DNA of 64,000 bases from Hormoscilla sp. GUM202 (GCA_005518205.2 RFFC02000010.1:99315-163314), one strand, 5' to 3'; positions 30,267 through 39,325 are shown, numbered from the stretch's first letter. The notes: generated from the sequence alone by a model not told the origin. Numbers and translations are program-made.

Positions 30267-31129
30267 GAGAATTTCTTTCGGATGACCGTGATGCGAACAA
30301 AATCAGATTACTAAGAAGCCGTTTTTCAGGGACTTTCTTGTTGGTAGAAGGTAGTTCGGACAAAATTTTCTACCAGCGCTTTGTTGACAAGCATGCTTGT
30401 GAATTGGTCTGTGTTTCGGGAAAACCTTCTAGCAAGCTACGTGTTATTGCCGTTCTGGAAATTTTAGAGAAATCAAGCTTTCAGGGAGTTTTGGCAATTG
30501 TTGATGCAGATTTCGATCGTTTGGAAACTTCACTACATAACAGTCTTAACCTGCTGCGCACAGACAGTCATGACTTGGAAACCATGCTGTTAGACTCGCC
30601 CGCCCTCGATAAGGTGATTGCTGAGTTCGGATCCCAGGAGAAAATTGCTAAGTTTAATCGAGATGTGAGAACAGCATTACTTGAAGCAGGAATGTCGGTT
30701 GGTTATCTGCTTTGGGTTTCTCAGTGTGATGGATTAAATCTAACCTTTGATGGGATAACATTCAGCAAGTTCGTTGACGATCGAACCCTGGAAATTGATG
30801 AATTAAAACTAATTCAAGAAGTTAAGAAGAAATCCCAAGCCTTATCCTTGAAAGACGAAGAACTGCAACAACGACTAACGAACAAAAGAAGCAACAGTCA
30901 CGATCGCTGGCAAGTCTGCTGCGGTCACCACTTAGTAGAAATCCTGTCTCTTGGCTTACGCAAAGCAATTGGTTCCAATAAAGCTGCTGATGTTGAACCC
31001 CATAGTCTTGAAAGGAATTTACGACTTGCTTACGAGGAAGTGTATTTTCGGAAAACGCGACTATACTTAGATATGATAACATGGGAAAGTAACAATCAGC
31101 CTTTTCAGGTTTTGCCAAATGATACATAA
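30263..31129 (+). CDS. DUF4435 TOPRIM-like effector, AriB-like (copy 1, intact)
   Basis: 288 aa from the GTG at 30263, overlapping the ATPase stop. TOPRIM features: glutamate in FLLVEGSSDKIFY (E29) and acidic cluster AIVDADFD (D81, D83, D85), followed by the SHDLETMLLDSPAL block typical of DUF4435. In the PARIS system AriB is the toxic nuclease released when AriA senses a phage trigger (such as an anti-restriction protein), and it cleaves tRNA. Family-level assignment is good; calling it PARIS rests on the gene pair and order. All acidic residues are intact, so this copy could be active. Confidence 0.8.
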   Translation: MREFLSDDRDANKIRLLRSRFSGTFLLVEGSSDKIFYQRFVDKHACELVCVSGKPSSKLRVIAVLEILEKSSFQGVLAIVDADFDRLETSLHNSLNLLRTDSHDLETMLLDSPALDKVIAEFGSQEKIAKFNRDVRTALLEAGMSVGYLLWVSQCDGLNLTFDGITFSKFVDDRTLEIDELKLIQEVKKKSQALSLKDEELQQRLTNKRSNSHDRWQVCCGHHLVEILSLGLRKAIGSNKAADVEPHSLERNLRLAYEEVYFRKTRLYLDMITWESNNQPFQVLPNDT

Positions 31130-31187
31130 CTTACCGTTTGGGAAAAATTGAATAATTTAGACGCGCTATAGTTATATGTGATATAGT

Positions 31188-31207
31188 AGGATGGGCATCG
31201 CCCACCT
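31188..31207. repeat. GGATGGGCATCGCCCACC palindrome, right of ariAB copy 1
   Basis: Matches the mini-repeat at 28855-28873 with one change. Duplication copies 1 and 2 look identical up to the ariB stop and become diverged just before this repeat. Confidence 0.65.
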
Positions 31208-31343
31208 GGCAAAGTGATACCTATGACTAACATAACTGAACTACTAAGATCGCGCTACGGGACAAGGCCGTTTGAGCTAGAGTCGGAGTGGAATGACTGC
31301 CTGAAGACAATTCTGGCACATCGATCGATCCGGGGTTATCTGC

Positions 31344-31368
31344 CCGTTCGCGTAGCGTGGCGCAGCCA
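31344..31368. repeat. Dispersed mini-repeat CCGTTCGCGTAGCGTGGCGC
   Basis: A GC-rich, imperfectly palindromic 25-mer inserted in nfsA, shifting the frame. Relatives lie at about 10500-10528 and 55749-55772. This class of small dispersed repeat is known in filamentous cyanobacteria. Confidence 0.65.
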
Positions 31369-32266
31369 ATCGCGTGCCGCCCCAAACTCTAGAATTAATG
31401 GTAGCAGCGGGTCAATCTGCATCTACTTCATCTAATCTTCAGACTTGGAGTGTGGTAGCTGTAGAAGATCCAGAACGGAAGGGGAAGTTGTCAGAACTGG
31501 CGGGAAACCAGGCCCATATCCGACAATGTCCGTTATTCCTGGTTTGGTTGGCAGATTTGGCTCGCCTGGCTGATATTGCTGACAGTCGGGGTCTTCCTCG
31601 GGAAGCTTTGGACTATTTGGAAATGTTCGTGACGGCCACAATAGATGCAGCTTTGGCAGCTCAAAATGCTGCTATCTTCGCTGAGTCGAAGGGTTTGGGT
31701 ATGGTGTATATTGGTGGGATTAGAAATCAGGTCGGGGTCGAGCTAGGAATCGCTTCCCAACCCTCCCTTTCAAAACCGGACTTGCGATTTTCACCGCAGG
31801 AGGCTCCTAGGTAATAGGCTCTTATCATGAGCAGCTTGTGTCAGGGTTACCCCAGTTTAGCCTTACGACCCGTTCGTTCATCCCTATTCTGGTTGTGAGT
31901 GGAGCAGCCGGCAAACCTTTAGTATCACTATTTACTAGGCCGTTTTACCAGAAATTATAACCTCACTTTCGCGGGTCTCCGTAATAATCAGGATTACTTG
32001 TTCCGGTCGTTTCCTATTATCACTGCCCTATGTCTGCATATCCCAAGCATTACCCTGGGCATTGGCTTTTTAGAGCATCCCTCCCCTGTTGGCTTTCGCT
32101 TATCATCTAACTTATCCCCTGGTCGGTTATCCGTATAAAACGTTTTTCCCGGTCCATGGATTGCACAACAGGGGTTATAACGTTCCGTGGAATCCATATG
32201 ATGCTTTTAGGCCCCTGCATTACCCCGGGAGAATTTTTGTGATACGGGATAGCCATCAGAGAAGAC

Positions 32267-33191
32267 GTGCGATTCGTTCAGGTATAAGCTGAAAAACCAG
32301 TGAAAGCCTGGCTGGTCCCATTAGCCAGTAACTTTGGTACCATGGGGGTCCAAATCCCCCCCTCCAAGTACGGGAGAGACACCGGTCCTTAATGCTGCGG
32401 AGTGACATCACTGCGGTGTGAAGCAAGGACTCAAATGTAGGAGAACTGGCAGCTATCGCCGGTAAATCCGCTAAGGAAAGATGCTCATGGCTAGAAAAGC
32501 GAACCTATTTAAGCCTCGTTAAGATGAACCAGCGCAATAAGGCTGTATCGCTGGCCCAAAAGGGAAATGGTAGTTAGTGTTAGTCTTGTCTTCTGGCTAA
32601 CAACGTGCTCAAAGAACTCCCGGGGTATTGTAGGGGCCTAAAAGCATCAATAATGGTATCAAGGAACGAAATAACCTCCTGTGTGCTGTCTCCGGGTGGG
32701 TAGGAAGGGAGGGAGACAAGTTAGATGATAAGCGAAAGCCACAGGGGGGGGGATGTCCTAAAAAGCCAATGCCCGAGGTAACGCTCGAGGATATGCTGAC
32801 ATAGGACGGATATGGTAAGAAGTCTTGGGAGAAAGTAACCCTAAACATGATACAGAGCCGGAGGAGAAATCCGAAAGGTAAATATAATGGACTAAAGCCC
32901 TGACCAGGTAAAAACTAGCGCATTCCTATTTTATAGGGATTCATGTTAATAAAGAGTGGCACTCATGGGTTTGGCAGTTCTCCCGTCACGAACCGCCCGG
33001 GTTAGGCATAAATTTAGTCAATTACGACCACCAGAAGGGGAGAAATTTCATGGGACAAGGCCAGAAAGGAGTAATCCAATCAACGGCTACCAGTGACATC
33101 GGCTTACCAACCAGTAGCCGACTGCGGTGAAAGTCGCAAGTCCGGTTCCGAATGGGAGGGTTGAGAGGAGACTCTCAGCTCGACCCCGACC
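32267..33191 (+). ncRNA. Inner ORF-less group II intron (intron within intron)
   Basis: Begins GTGCGATTCGTTCAGGTATA and ends CAGCTCGACCCCGAC(C). Domain V at about 33112-33148 (AGCCGACTGCGGTGAAAGTC / GCAAGTCCGGTT). About 925 nt, close in sequence to 21718-22630 but clearly diverged. It is inserted on the opposite strand into the outer intron, so the two cannot be spliced from one transcript as a classical twintron. Confidence 0.85.
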
Positions 33192-33511
33192 GATCCACAT
33201 CCTCCATCGCCTTTTGGCTCCAGCGTGACAGCCTTATTTCGCTGGTTCACCTTCACGAGGCTTATACAGATTCACTTATCGTTGACCATGAGCTGCTTTC
33301 CTAGCGGAGACACCGGTTTAGGCTACCAGCCTCCTACATTTAAGTCCCTGCTCTCCACCGCCGGTGATGTCACTCCGCAGCAGTTGGGACCGGTGTACCT
33401 CCCGTATCCGGAGGGTGGGGTTTGGACCCACAAAGATTCCATAGTTCCCTGGCTAATGAGACCAGTTTGAGCTGTCACAAGTTTTGTTTGCTAATGGAGC
33501 CACACTAAGTA

Positions 33512-34682
33512 GTCAGACAAAATTAATTACATATTTTTCTCCAAAATTTTTTATGATTGTTTCAACGGAATCAACTAAGTTTTTCCAGCAAGAATAAGCA
33601 TCGATTTCAATCCATTCGTATTTAATAAACCGCCACAAGATTTCAATCAAATTCAAATGAGGTGAATAAGTGGGGAGATGGAATATAGTAATATTGCGTT
33701 CTTTCCATTCTTCAATCTTATCTTGAATAGCATCACTAGTATGGACAGATGCTTGGTCTACTACAATTACTGTTTGCTTTTCCATTCTCGTGGGAAAAAA
33801 TGCATCGATACAAGCTATGACTACATCTGAATTAATATTTTGAGTAGATACATACGCTTCTAAATGATTGTGGCGATTCATTATTCCTAATACATTTAAT
33901 CTGCGGCTACTCCGACTAGGTACTTCTATATATTCCCCAATATTTTGCCATCCATAAGGGACACAAGGGATTAAATAAAACCCACTTTCATCTAAATAAT
34001 ACAAATTAATTTCCCCCAAATTGTCTAACAGTTTCAGTTGTTCAAGTTGTGCTTTTTTTTCCTCATACTCTTGAGCTGGGGGGCTGACAGCTACCCCTTT
34101 ACGCATCCGATGCCAACTCATATTCATTGTTTTCAATATTCTCTGAACAGTTTTAACACTTGTTTCAATTCCCCATTCTTCTTTGATTTTAGCCACCACT
34201 TTTTTTAATTGCCTCGGTTCTTCTTCAGTCCAGGCTTTAATTTTTTCTTTTTGTTCGAGACTAAAGGTTTGCTTACGACCTCTTCCAGACTTATTATATA
34301 GTCCGACCATTCCCTCGGAATCCCAATTTTTAATCCAATTGTAGATAGTTCTATAACTAACATCAAAGATTTCCATAAGTTCTTTAACTTTTTTATGTTC
34401 TCGATCTCGCAAAAGTAAACAATGTGCTCTTTGACGAACTCGATCATGGCGACTTTGATGATAAATTCGTAAGAGCAATTTTGCAGAAAGCTCATTTATT
34501 TCGCGCATTAAAATCCTTCTTAATTTCTCCTAATTTATCGTCATATTATGTCAAATATATCTGGCCGGGGATGAGCATGAAAACCGACTCCCCGTTAGTT
34601 TGACAAAAATCTGCTACATGTACGAGTAGCTATATCTAGTATAACAAGTTTTCTCGATTTTGTGCAATTAATTTTGTCCAAC
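33512..34682 (-). mobile_element. IS630-family element inside intron
   Basis: 1171 bp bounded by inverted repeats GTCAGACAAAATTAATTACA and (inverted) GTTGGACAAAATTAATTGCA, with a TA duplication at 33510-33511 and 34683-34684, the standard IS630 target. It is a different subtype from the IS630 pair at 44902 and 52611. Confidence 0.92.
33513..34508 (-). CDS. IS630-family transposase, intact
   Basis: 331 aa in a single frame. N-terminal helix-turn-helix (VKELMEIFDVSYRTIYNWIK) and linker GRGRK, then the DDE domain with INLYYLDESGFYLIP (first D), KQTVIVVDQASVHTS (second D) and LPTYSPHLNLIEILWRFIK (E). The length and the unbroken frame suggest an active enzyme. The stop codon lies within the terminal repeat. 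Confidence 0.92.
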   Translation of the reverse strand: MREINELSAKLLLRIYHQSRHDRVRQRAHCLLLRDREHKKVKELMEIFDVSYRTIYNWIKNWDSEGMVGLYNKSGRGRKQTFSLEQKEKIKAWTEEEPRQLKKVVAKIKEEWGIETSVKTVQRILKTMNMSWHRMRKGVAVSPPAQEYEEKKAQLEQLKLLDNLGEINLYYLDESGFYLIPCVPYGWQNIGEYIEVPSRSSRRLNVLGIMNRHNHLEAYVSTQNINSDVVIACIDAFFPTRMEKQTVIVVDQASVHTSDAIQDKIEEWKERNITIFHLPTYSPHLNLIEILWRFIKYEWIEIDAYSCWKNLVDSVETIIKNFGEKYVINFV

Positions 34683-35178
34683 TATTCGCTTACGCTCGAA
34701 CGTTTCGCACCCCTGAAGAGGTGGCGAAGCTACTGGGTTTGCCTCCTTTGGTATTTGCTACTTTTGGCATGTGTGTTGGCTATCCCGACCCTGCTAAAAT
34801 TACTGCTGTGAAGCACCGTTTGCCTCAGTCGGCGGTTCTGCACCGGGAAACTTATCAGTTGGCTGCCCAAACTGAGGCGATCGCCCTTTACGATGGGGTG
34901 ATGAAAGACTTTTACGCGGCTCAAAAAATGCCTGTTGACGGTGACTGGTCGGAACATTCGGTTCGGCGCATTGCTACTGTAGCATCTCTTTCGGGGCGCG
35001 ATCGCCTGCGTGATGTGCTGAAAAACCTCGGCTTTGGGCTACGTTAATGAATAGTTATGTTACCGACACCAACGGGGCACAGCGTCAGCCGTGCCCCGGC
35101 CCCATGGGAAATTATCTGGGGCCATGGCAGGAGACAATTGACACGAGAAAAAAAGATCCAGATGTTTCTGTTCAACTG

Positions 35179-35184
35179 TATAAT
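35179..35184 (+). promoter_or_regulatory. Candidate -10 box TATAAT of the COP23 gene
   Basis: A perfect TATAAT lies 28 bases before the preferred start at 35212. A clear -35 was not identified. Its position argues against the longer frame that starts at 35047. Confidence 0.45.
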
Positions 35185-35211
35185 TATGGGATATGCTATG
35201 CTAGATTGAGA

Positions 35212-35796
35212 ATGTCGCCCAAGATGGGAGGTGCGATCGTGATTACCAAACTAGGACGCTGGACAACTCAAATGCTAGCCACCGGTCTGACCATCTCTGG
35301 GATTGTGGCCTGTTCTACCCAGCCAGCAGCTACCAATCCTGAGTTGCAGCCTGTGGAGGAAATGGCTAATAATCCCGAGCCGGTGGAGCCGACAACTTTC
35401 AAATGTGATTGGCAAGGGGGCCAGTGGGGAACCTTTGCTCAAAGAAGTAATGCAGTTTCCACCACCCCGATGATCAGCTGGAATAGCAGAGAATTTGGCG
35501 ATAATTGGAAACCCGAGAGACGCTGCGAAACTGTGTCAGAACGGTTTACGAAGGCTGTGGCTAACAATGGGGGTATGTTGAGCAGCCTGTATCTGACTAC
35601 TGGAAAAATGAATAATTTAACAGTGGTTTGTTTTGTCAAGCAGAAACCGGGAACCTGTAACGAAGATAATCTGCTGTTTACCCTGAATAAGAATAATTCT
35701 AAAAGCCCCAGTGAGGTTCATGCCCAAATCAAGTCACGGCTCAACGGATTGTCAGTGCCACTAGTAGCAGCAGCCAGTAGCAGCAGCCAGTCATAA
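35212..35796 (+). CDS. COP23-domain lipoprotein
   Basis: From the ATG at 35212 the product is 194 aa: a short basic start, a hydrophobic stretch (TTQMLATGLTISGIVACS) ending in a lipobox-like GIVAC, a Pro/Glu-rich linker, then a COP23-type domain (FKCDWQGGQWGTFAQR; PMISWNSREFGDNWKPERRC; LTVVCFVKQ; NLLFTL). COP23 proteins were described as circadian-oscillating membrane proteins in cyanobacteria; the function is unknown. Two cysteines (FKCD, ERRCE) are conserved. The frame is open from 35047, but a TATAAT box at 35179 argues for the later start. Confidence 0.8.
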   Translation: MSPKMGGAIVITKLGRWTTQMLATGLTISGIVACSTQPAATNPELQPVEEMANNPEPVEPTTFKCDWQGGQWGTFAQRSNAVSTTPMISWNSREFGDNWKPERRCETVSERFTKAVANNGGMLSSLYLTTGKMNNLTVVCFVKQKPGTCNEDNLLFTLNKNNSKSPSEVHAQIKSRLNGLSVPLVAAASSSSQS

Positions 35797-36029
35797 CTTC
35801 CATTTTTTTGTCTCTCCGCAGTCTCTCTGTTGTAGTCTAGTATCTGCCCGAACTTCCGCGATTGCAACATGGCTGTTATTTTCCCTGTTCGTGATGCTTG
35901 CTTTGCACGGGATTATCTTCTACCGTAAGGGGGGTGAAATTCAGAAAATTGTCACTAGCAAAACTAATACCCAGGATATTCGCTCTGCTACATTTGTGGA
36001 TTTTATCTATGGGTTAATTTAATTCTTTT

Positions 36030-38432
36030 ATTACACTAAGCCAGTCCGTCACCGGACCGACTCGTCTTCAGAACCGGACGTGAGACTTTCACCTCATCCG
36101 GCTCCTCAGTTTCGTCATCCTTGTCATGGATACGGCCTTTGCTACCATCTCTGGCAGACTTATAGTCGTGGCAATAATCGTGTAGCAACTGTAGGTTTGC
36201 ATACCAGTCCTTACCTCCCCTTGAGGTTGGCAGGATATGGTCCACTTCCCATTTGTCACCATCCTTGAACGTTAGTCCGCATAGCCTGCACTTGCCATCC
36301 TGCCTCTTGAGCAGCTTTATTATTCTTGTGCTTACATCTGGGCTCTTCCGTAATCTTTGGCTCCAATAGACTAGGTTACCGTCGAAAGGGCTAGCTGTAC
36401 CTTTCACCTTTACGTGTCTGACTATCTCAGTTTCGGAGTGTTTGGCCATTGTTATTTCGCCAATTTCTCTGGACTTGCCGGCAAATACCCAATGGTTCTT
36501 ACCTTCAGTGGTCCAGTATTTCTTAGCTATCCATTGCCCTGATTTGTTGTGATGCCGTCGTGTTGCCCATTGCCAGAGTAATTTCCATAGGTGATTGTCC
36601 ATGTCGTTGTAAGTTTCCTTACTTACCACTGTCCTGAAATAGTTACTCCATCCCCGTATTACCGGGTTCAGTTTTGCTATCAACGCTGTTTGTGGTGTAC
36701 ATTTATGGCTTTTAACTATCTGTGATAGCTGTTCTTTATGTTTCCTAATGGATTTGTTACTTGGTTTGATTAGGGTCTTGAATCCTAGGGTGGTCCCGTT
36801 AGAGTTTTTGCCGCTTCTATGTTTCCCCATTTTGTACTGTCGGATATTGAACCCTAGGAAATCGAATCCTGGGCTCTCTCCCTCCTGCGTGTGAGATATC
36901 CTTGTTTTTTCGGCTTTTAACTCTAGACCTATTCCTTTTAGCCAGTCCTCAACTACTCCTCTTGCTTGTTCAATCATTGACCGGTCATCATGCATAACCA
37001 CAAAGTCATCGGCGTATCTGACTATTGTCAGTTTTGCCTTTTCCTTTTTCGTTTGCGCGAGGCTCATTACTTCCTTTTCTAGTCCGTGAAGGGCTATATT
37101 GGCCAGTAATGGGGATATTACTCCCCCCTGTGGAGTCCCGGTTTCCGTGGTTTGCCATGTTCCCTGGTCTATCACCCCGGCTTTTAACCATGCCCGTATT
37201 TGTCTGCGGATTGGTGATGTTGTATTCAGTTTATCAAGGAGTGCTGAGTGACTGATTCTGTCGAAGCATTTCGCAATATCCGCATCTAATACCCATTTGG
37301 GTTTCGTCTTGATGCTGTTGAATATCGCTTCTATTGCATCGTGGCATCCTCTCCCCGATCTGAATCCGTATGAGTTGGCTTCCATGTACGCCTCCCATTC
37401 GGGTTCTAGCGCCTGTTTGACCAACCCTTGTAATGCGCGGTCGTGCATTGTCGGTATCCCTAATGGCCTCTTTTCGTCCCCTCCTGGTTTTGGTATCCAT
37501 ACTCTTCGTGTGGGTTTTGCCTTAACCTTTTTGGTGACTCTGAGTTGGCTTACCAGTTCCTGACGTTGCTTTGGGGTTAGAGCTTTCACTCCATCCACAC
37601 CTGCCGTTTTCTTTCCCTGGTTCTGTTGACTTACCTGCCGTACCGCTATCATCTTTGCGGACCATGACCTATTCAGTAACCCTTGGAGCTTGCGAACTTT
37701 TTGTCTATTGCCTTCCTGTGCCGCTCTGTAAATTCGTTTTTGCAGCTTAAAAACTACTCGCTCTAGCTTCTGCCAGGGGATAGTCTTCCAGTCATACACT
37801 CTTCTATTGATGGTGTTCCGTGACATATTAACTACTACTCACAACTTCACAATTGACGAAACCGTGAGGGCGTTAGCTTATCCCATCCATTACAGATGGG
37901 CGTTTGTGCTTCTCCACTCAATCTTTCCCAAGTATGACCTGCCTTCCGGAGAGCAGAGTTTGCGCCTGTGGTGGCTACTCAATCTATCGACCGGTGATTG
38001 AGAGTACATACCTGGTTTACTTCGTTCCTACAGATGATTGGTTGTAGTTTTAGATAGGTTCTATATGCCGGGTTTATGGTCAGTGCTTATTGGTCGGCCT
38101 TGAGTCCGCCAATGACCTATATCCTTTCCCTTTTGGGCCAGCGTCTCAGCCTTATTACGCTGGTTCTTAATAACGACATCTGTAAACCTTCGCTTTCGCT
38201 CATCATGACTACTTGCTTGGCGATAACCGGTTTAGGCTACCGATTAGAGCGCCTTTCCTTCCCGCTTCACGGATTGATGCCATCTCTACCGTGGGGAGGG
38301 TGCTGTCACTCCTGCACCTGGAGGGGTGGGCTTTCACCACCATCATCTGTAAGTTGTCAAGGCTAATGAAACCCTGCTAGCGGTCACCATTATTGACTTG
38401 TGTCAATTCAGTTTACGCTAAACGAATCGCAC
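36030..38432 (-). mobile_element. Group II intron encoding its own maturase
   Basis: On the minus strand the 5' end is GTGCGATTCGTTTAGCG at 38432. Domain V is at about 36065-36130 (GAGCCGGATGAGGTGAAAGT / ACGTCCGGTTC), and domain VI is followed by a 3' end near 36030 (TTAGTGTAAT; host frame suggests 36021). About 2.4 kb. It shares the 5' consensus and the AACCAGCGTAATAAGGCTG block with the ORF-less introns, making it the likely source of their maturase. Confidence 0.88.
36036..37826 (-). CDS. ltrA: Group II intron reverse transcriptase/maturase with HNH endonuclease
   Basis: 596 aa. N-terminal region with GVDGVKALTPKQRQ, RT domains with the catalytic YADD in VRYADDFVVMHDD, GTPQGGVISPLLANI, the maturase (X) domain (NPVIRGWSNYFRTVVSKETY) and a C-terminal HNH nuclease (CRLCGLTFKDGD, EVDHILPTSRGG, LLHDYCHDYK). 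It should support splicing, reverse transcription and target cutting. The frame runs into domain V of its own intron, so the last 20 or so residues are encoded by the ribozyme core, as in related cyanobacterial introns. Appears intact. Confidence 0.95.
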   Translation of the reverse strand: MSRNTINRRVYDWKTIPWQKLERVVFKLQKRIYRAAQEGNRQKVRKLQGLLNRSWSAKMIAVRQVSQQNQGKKTAGVDGVKALTPKQRQELVSQLRVTKKVKAKPTRRVWIPKPGGDEKRPLGIPTMHDRALQGLVKQALEPEWEAYMEANSYGFRSGRGCHDAIEAIFNSIKTKPKWVLDADIAKCFDRISHSALLDKLNTTSPIRRQIRAWLKAGVIDQGTWQTTETGTPQGGVISPLLANIALHGLEKEVMSLAQTKKEKAKLTIVRYADDFVVMHDDRSMIEQARGVVEDWLKGIGLELKAEKTRISHTQEGESPGFDFLGFNIRQYKMGKHRSGKNSNGTTLGFKTLIKPSNKSIRKHKEQLSQIVKSHKCTPQTALIAKLNPVIRGWSNYFRTVVSKETYNDMDNHLWKLLWQWATRRHHNKSGQWIAKKYWTTEGKNHWVFAGKSREIGEITMAKHSETEIVRHVKVKGTASPFDGNLVYWSQRLRKSPDVSTRIIKLLKRQDGKCRLCGLTFKDGDKWEVDHILPTSRGGKDWYANLQLLHDYCHDYKSARDGSKGRIHDKDDETEEPDEVKVSRPVLKTSRSGDGLA

Positions 38433-38659
38433 TCAAAGAATTAAGCAAGATTCCCATGAGTACTACTTGGGCGTTTTTGGGACTGTTGGCCGGACGGAAC
38501 TGGCCATGACGATCGCCTTCCAGCGGCGATCGCTCAATGAAACTGGAAAGATGATTTTAACAGATGCTCTGAAAGCCTTTGCCGATTTAGTTATTAGTGT
38601 CATCCTCGCCTTTGCACTTCCCTTTATAGCTAAGGCGATCAGTTAATAATTGTCAATTG

Positions 38660-39325
38660 TCAATTAGCAATTACAGAGTTATGTAACTTGCAGATCGCTT
38701 TGAGAACTTGTAGCAATAGGGGCGATCGCTCGGCATCCATCAAATTAAGTTCTGGCATCAGCTCATAAGTTGGCCCATTTCCCCGATCGCGATCGAGGTA
38801 AGCGAACTGATAATGCACCCCATTAGTTGCCAGTCCCCAAACTGATGCTTGACGTTCTAAACTTTGATAAGCATAGGTGAGCAATTGCGGCAAACCCATA
38901 TAGGTAGTGATGCTGCTATTTTTAGCTTCAATTACCAACACCCAAAAAAAAGTCTCATCCCTTAGCGGTTGCTCCTTATTAACTGCTACAATATCCAATT
39001 GACCAGTAATGGTCGTGTCTTCATCTTCAACGATCATGTCAGCAATATGCTGTTCTAGACTAAGCTCGATCGGGGAACGATAGAAACCAGCTAATCGCAT
39101 GAGGGGAAAAGTAGTTAGCGCTTTCACCAGTCCTTCTAACACTTTTCCCCTTGAGAGATATGCCCGAAAGTCTTGCTGAATTTGCGCGAGTTCTTGTTGT
39201 TCCACCTCAGTCAGAGGTTCTAAGGATAACCATGTGGTAAATGTGTTAATATTAGTAACCTCTTGGAATTTTAACAGTTTATGAACTTCGTTGATAGTTA
39301 TGTCTTTCGCCTTGATAGTTATCAT
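38660..39325 (-). CDS. Restriction-endonuclease-like (HsdR N-terminal type) protein
   Basis: 221 aa. A PD-(D/E)xK core is visible: TGQLDIVAVN, then FFWVLVIEAKNSSI (the ExK strand) and an YMGLPQLLTYAYQ helix, as in type I restriction N-terminal or nuclease-like proteins common in cyanobacteria. No helicase or methylase gene is adjacent, so it is a stand-alone protein. Start ATG at 39325 with GGAGGATAAAAC upstream is well supported. A nuclease role is inferred from the fold. Confidence 0.75.
   Translation of the reverse strand: MITIKAKDITINEVHKLLKFQEVTNINTFTTWLSLEPLTEVEQQELAQIQQDFRAYLSRGKVLEGLVKALTTFPLMRLAGFYRSPIELSLEQHIADMIVEDEDTTITGQLDIVAVNKEQPLRDETFFWVLVIEAKNSSITTYMGLPQLLTYAYQSLERQASVWGLATNGVHYQFAYLDRDRGNGPTYELMPELNLMDAERSPLLLQVLKAICKLHNSVIAN

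Larger units (their letters stand above)
31730..34710 (-). ncRNA. Outer group II intron (antisense in nfsA), split by an inner intron and an IS630 element
   Basis: On the minus strand it begins GTGCGAAACGTTCGAGCG at 34710 and ends CTAGCTCGACCCCGAC(C) at about 31730. Domain V and VI sequence near 31740-31800 matches the intron at 21718-22630. Three intron pieces are 34685-34710 with 33192-33511, and 31730-32266. They are separated by the IS630 element 33512-34682 and an inner, opposite-strand intron 32267-33191. No maturase gene. The exact 3' boundary is uncertain by one base. Confidence 0.8.
31223..35047 (+). pseudogene. NADPH-dependent nitroreductase (NfsA-like), disrupted
   Basis: The N-terminal part (31223-31729) carries the flavin-binding block AAGQSASTSSNLQTWSVVAV and ends in YIGGIRN; the C-terminal part resumes at 34711 (PEEVAKLLGLPPLVFATFGM). 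Removing 31730-34710 restores one frame. The interruption is an antisense group II intron stuffed with further elements, so it cannot be removed from the sense mRNA. A second lesion is a 25-nt mini-repeat at 31344-31368 that shifts the frame after IRGYLP. A shorter remnant of the same gene is at 51995-52101. FMN-dependent nitro/quinone reductase by family. Confidence 0.85.
35838..38646 (+). pseudogene. Integral membrane protein split by antisense group II intron
   Basis: Left part (35838-36020): TWLLFSLFVMLALHGIIFYR followed by KGGEIQKIV. Right part (38433-38646): FKELSKIPMSTTWAFLGLLA, then after a one-base loss near 38500, GRELAMTIAFQRRSL and LVISVILAFALPFIAKAIS. Joining 36020 to 38433 gives a single frame. 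The intron is on the opposite strand, and the second part also has a frameshift, so the gene is dead. It weakly recalls permease C-termini, but I do not claim a family. Confidence 0.5.

Noticed and set aside
28902..31129. OLD-family (GajA-like) nuclease interpretation
   Set aside because: OLD proteins carry ATPase and TOPRIM in one chain. Here they are two coupled genes and the second matches the DUF4435 layout, closer to PARIS.
31223..35047. nfsA rescued by intron splicing
   Set aside because: The outer intron is on the opposite strand, is itself interrupted, and the gene has a separate frame-shifting mini-repeat.
35047..35211. Longer N-terminus for the COP23 protein
   Set aside because: A TATAAT box and lipoprotein-type signal support a start at 35212. 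The extra 55 residues would be hydrophilic and unlike any signal peptide.
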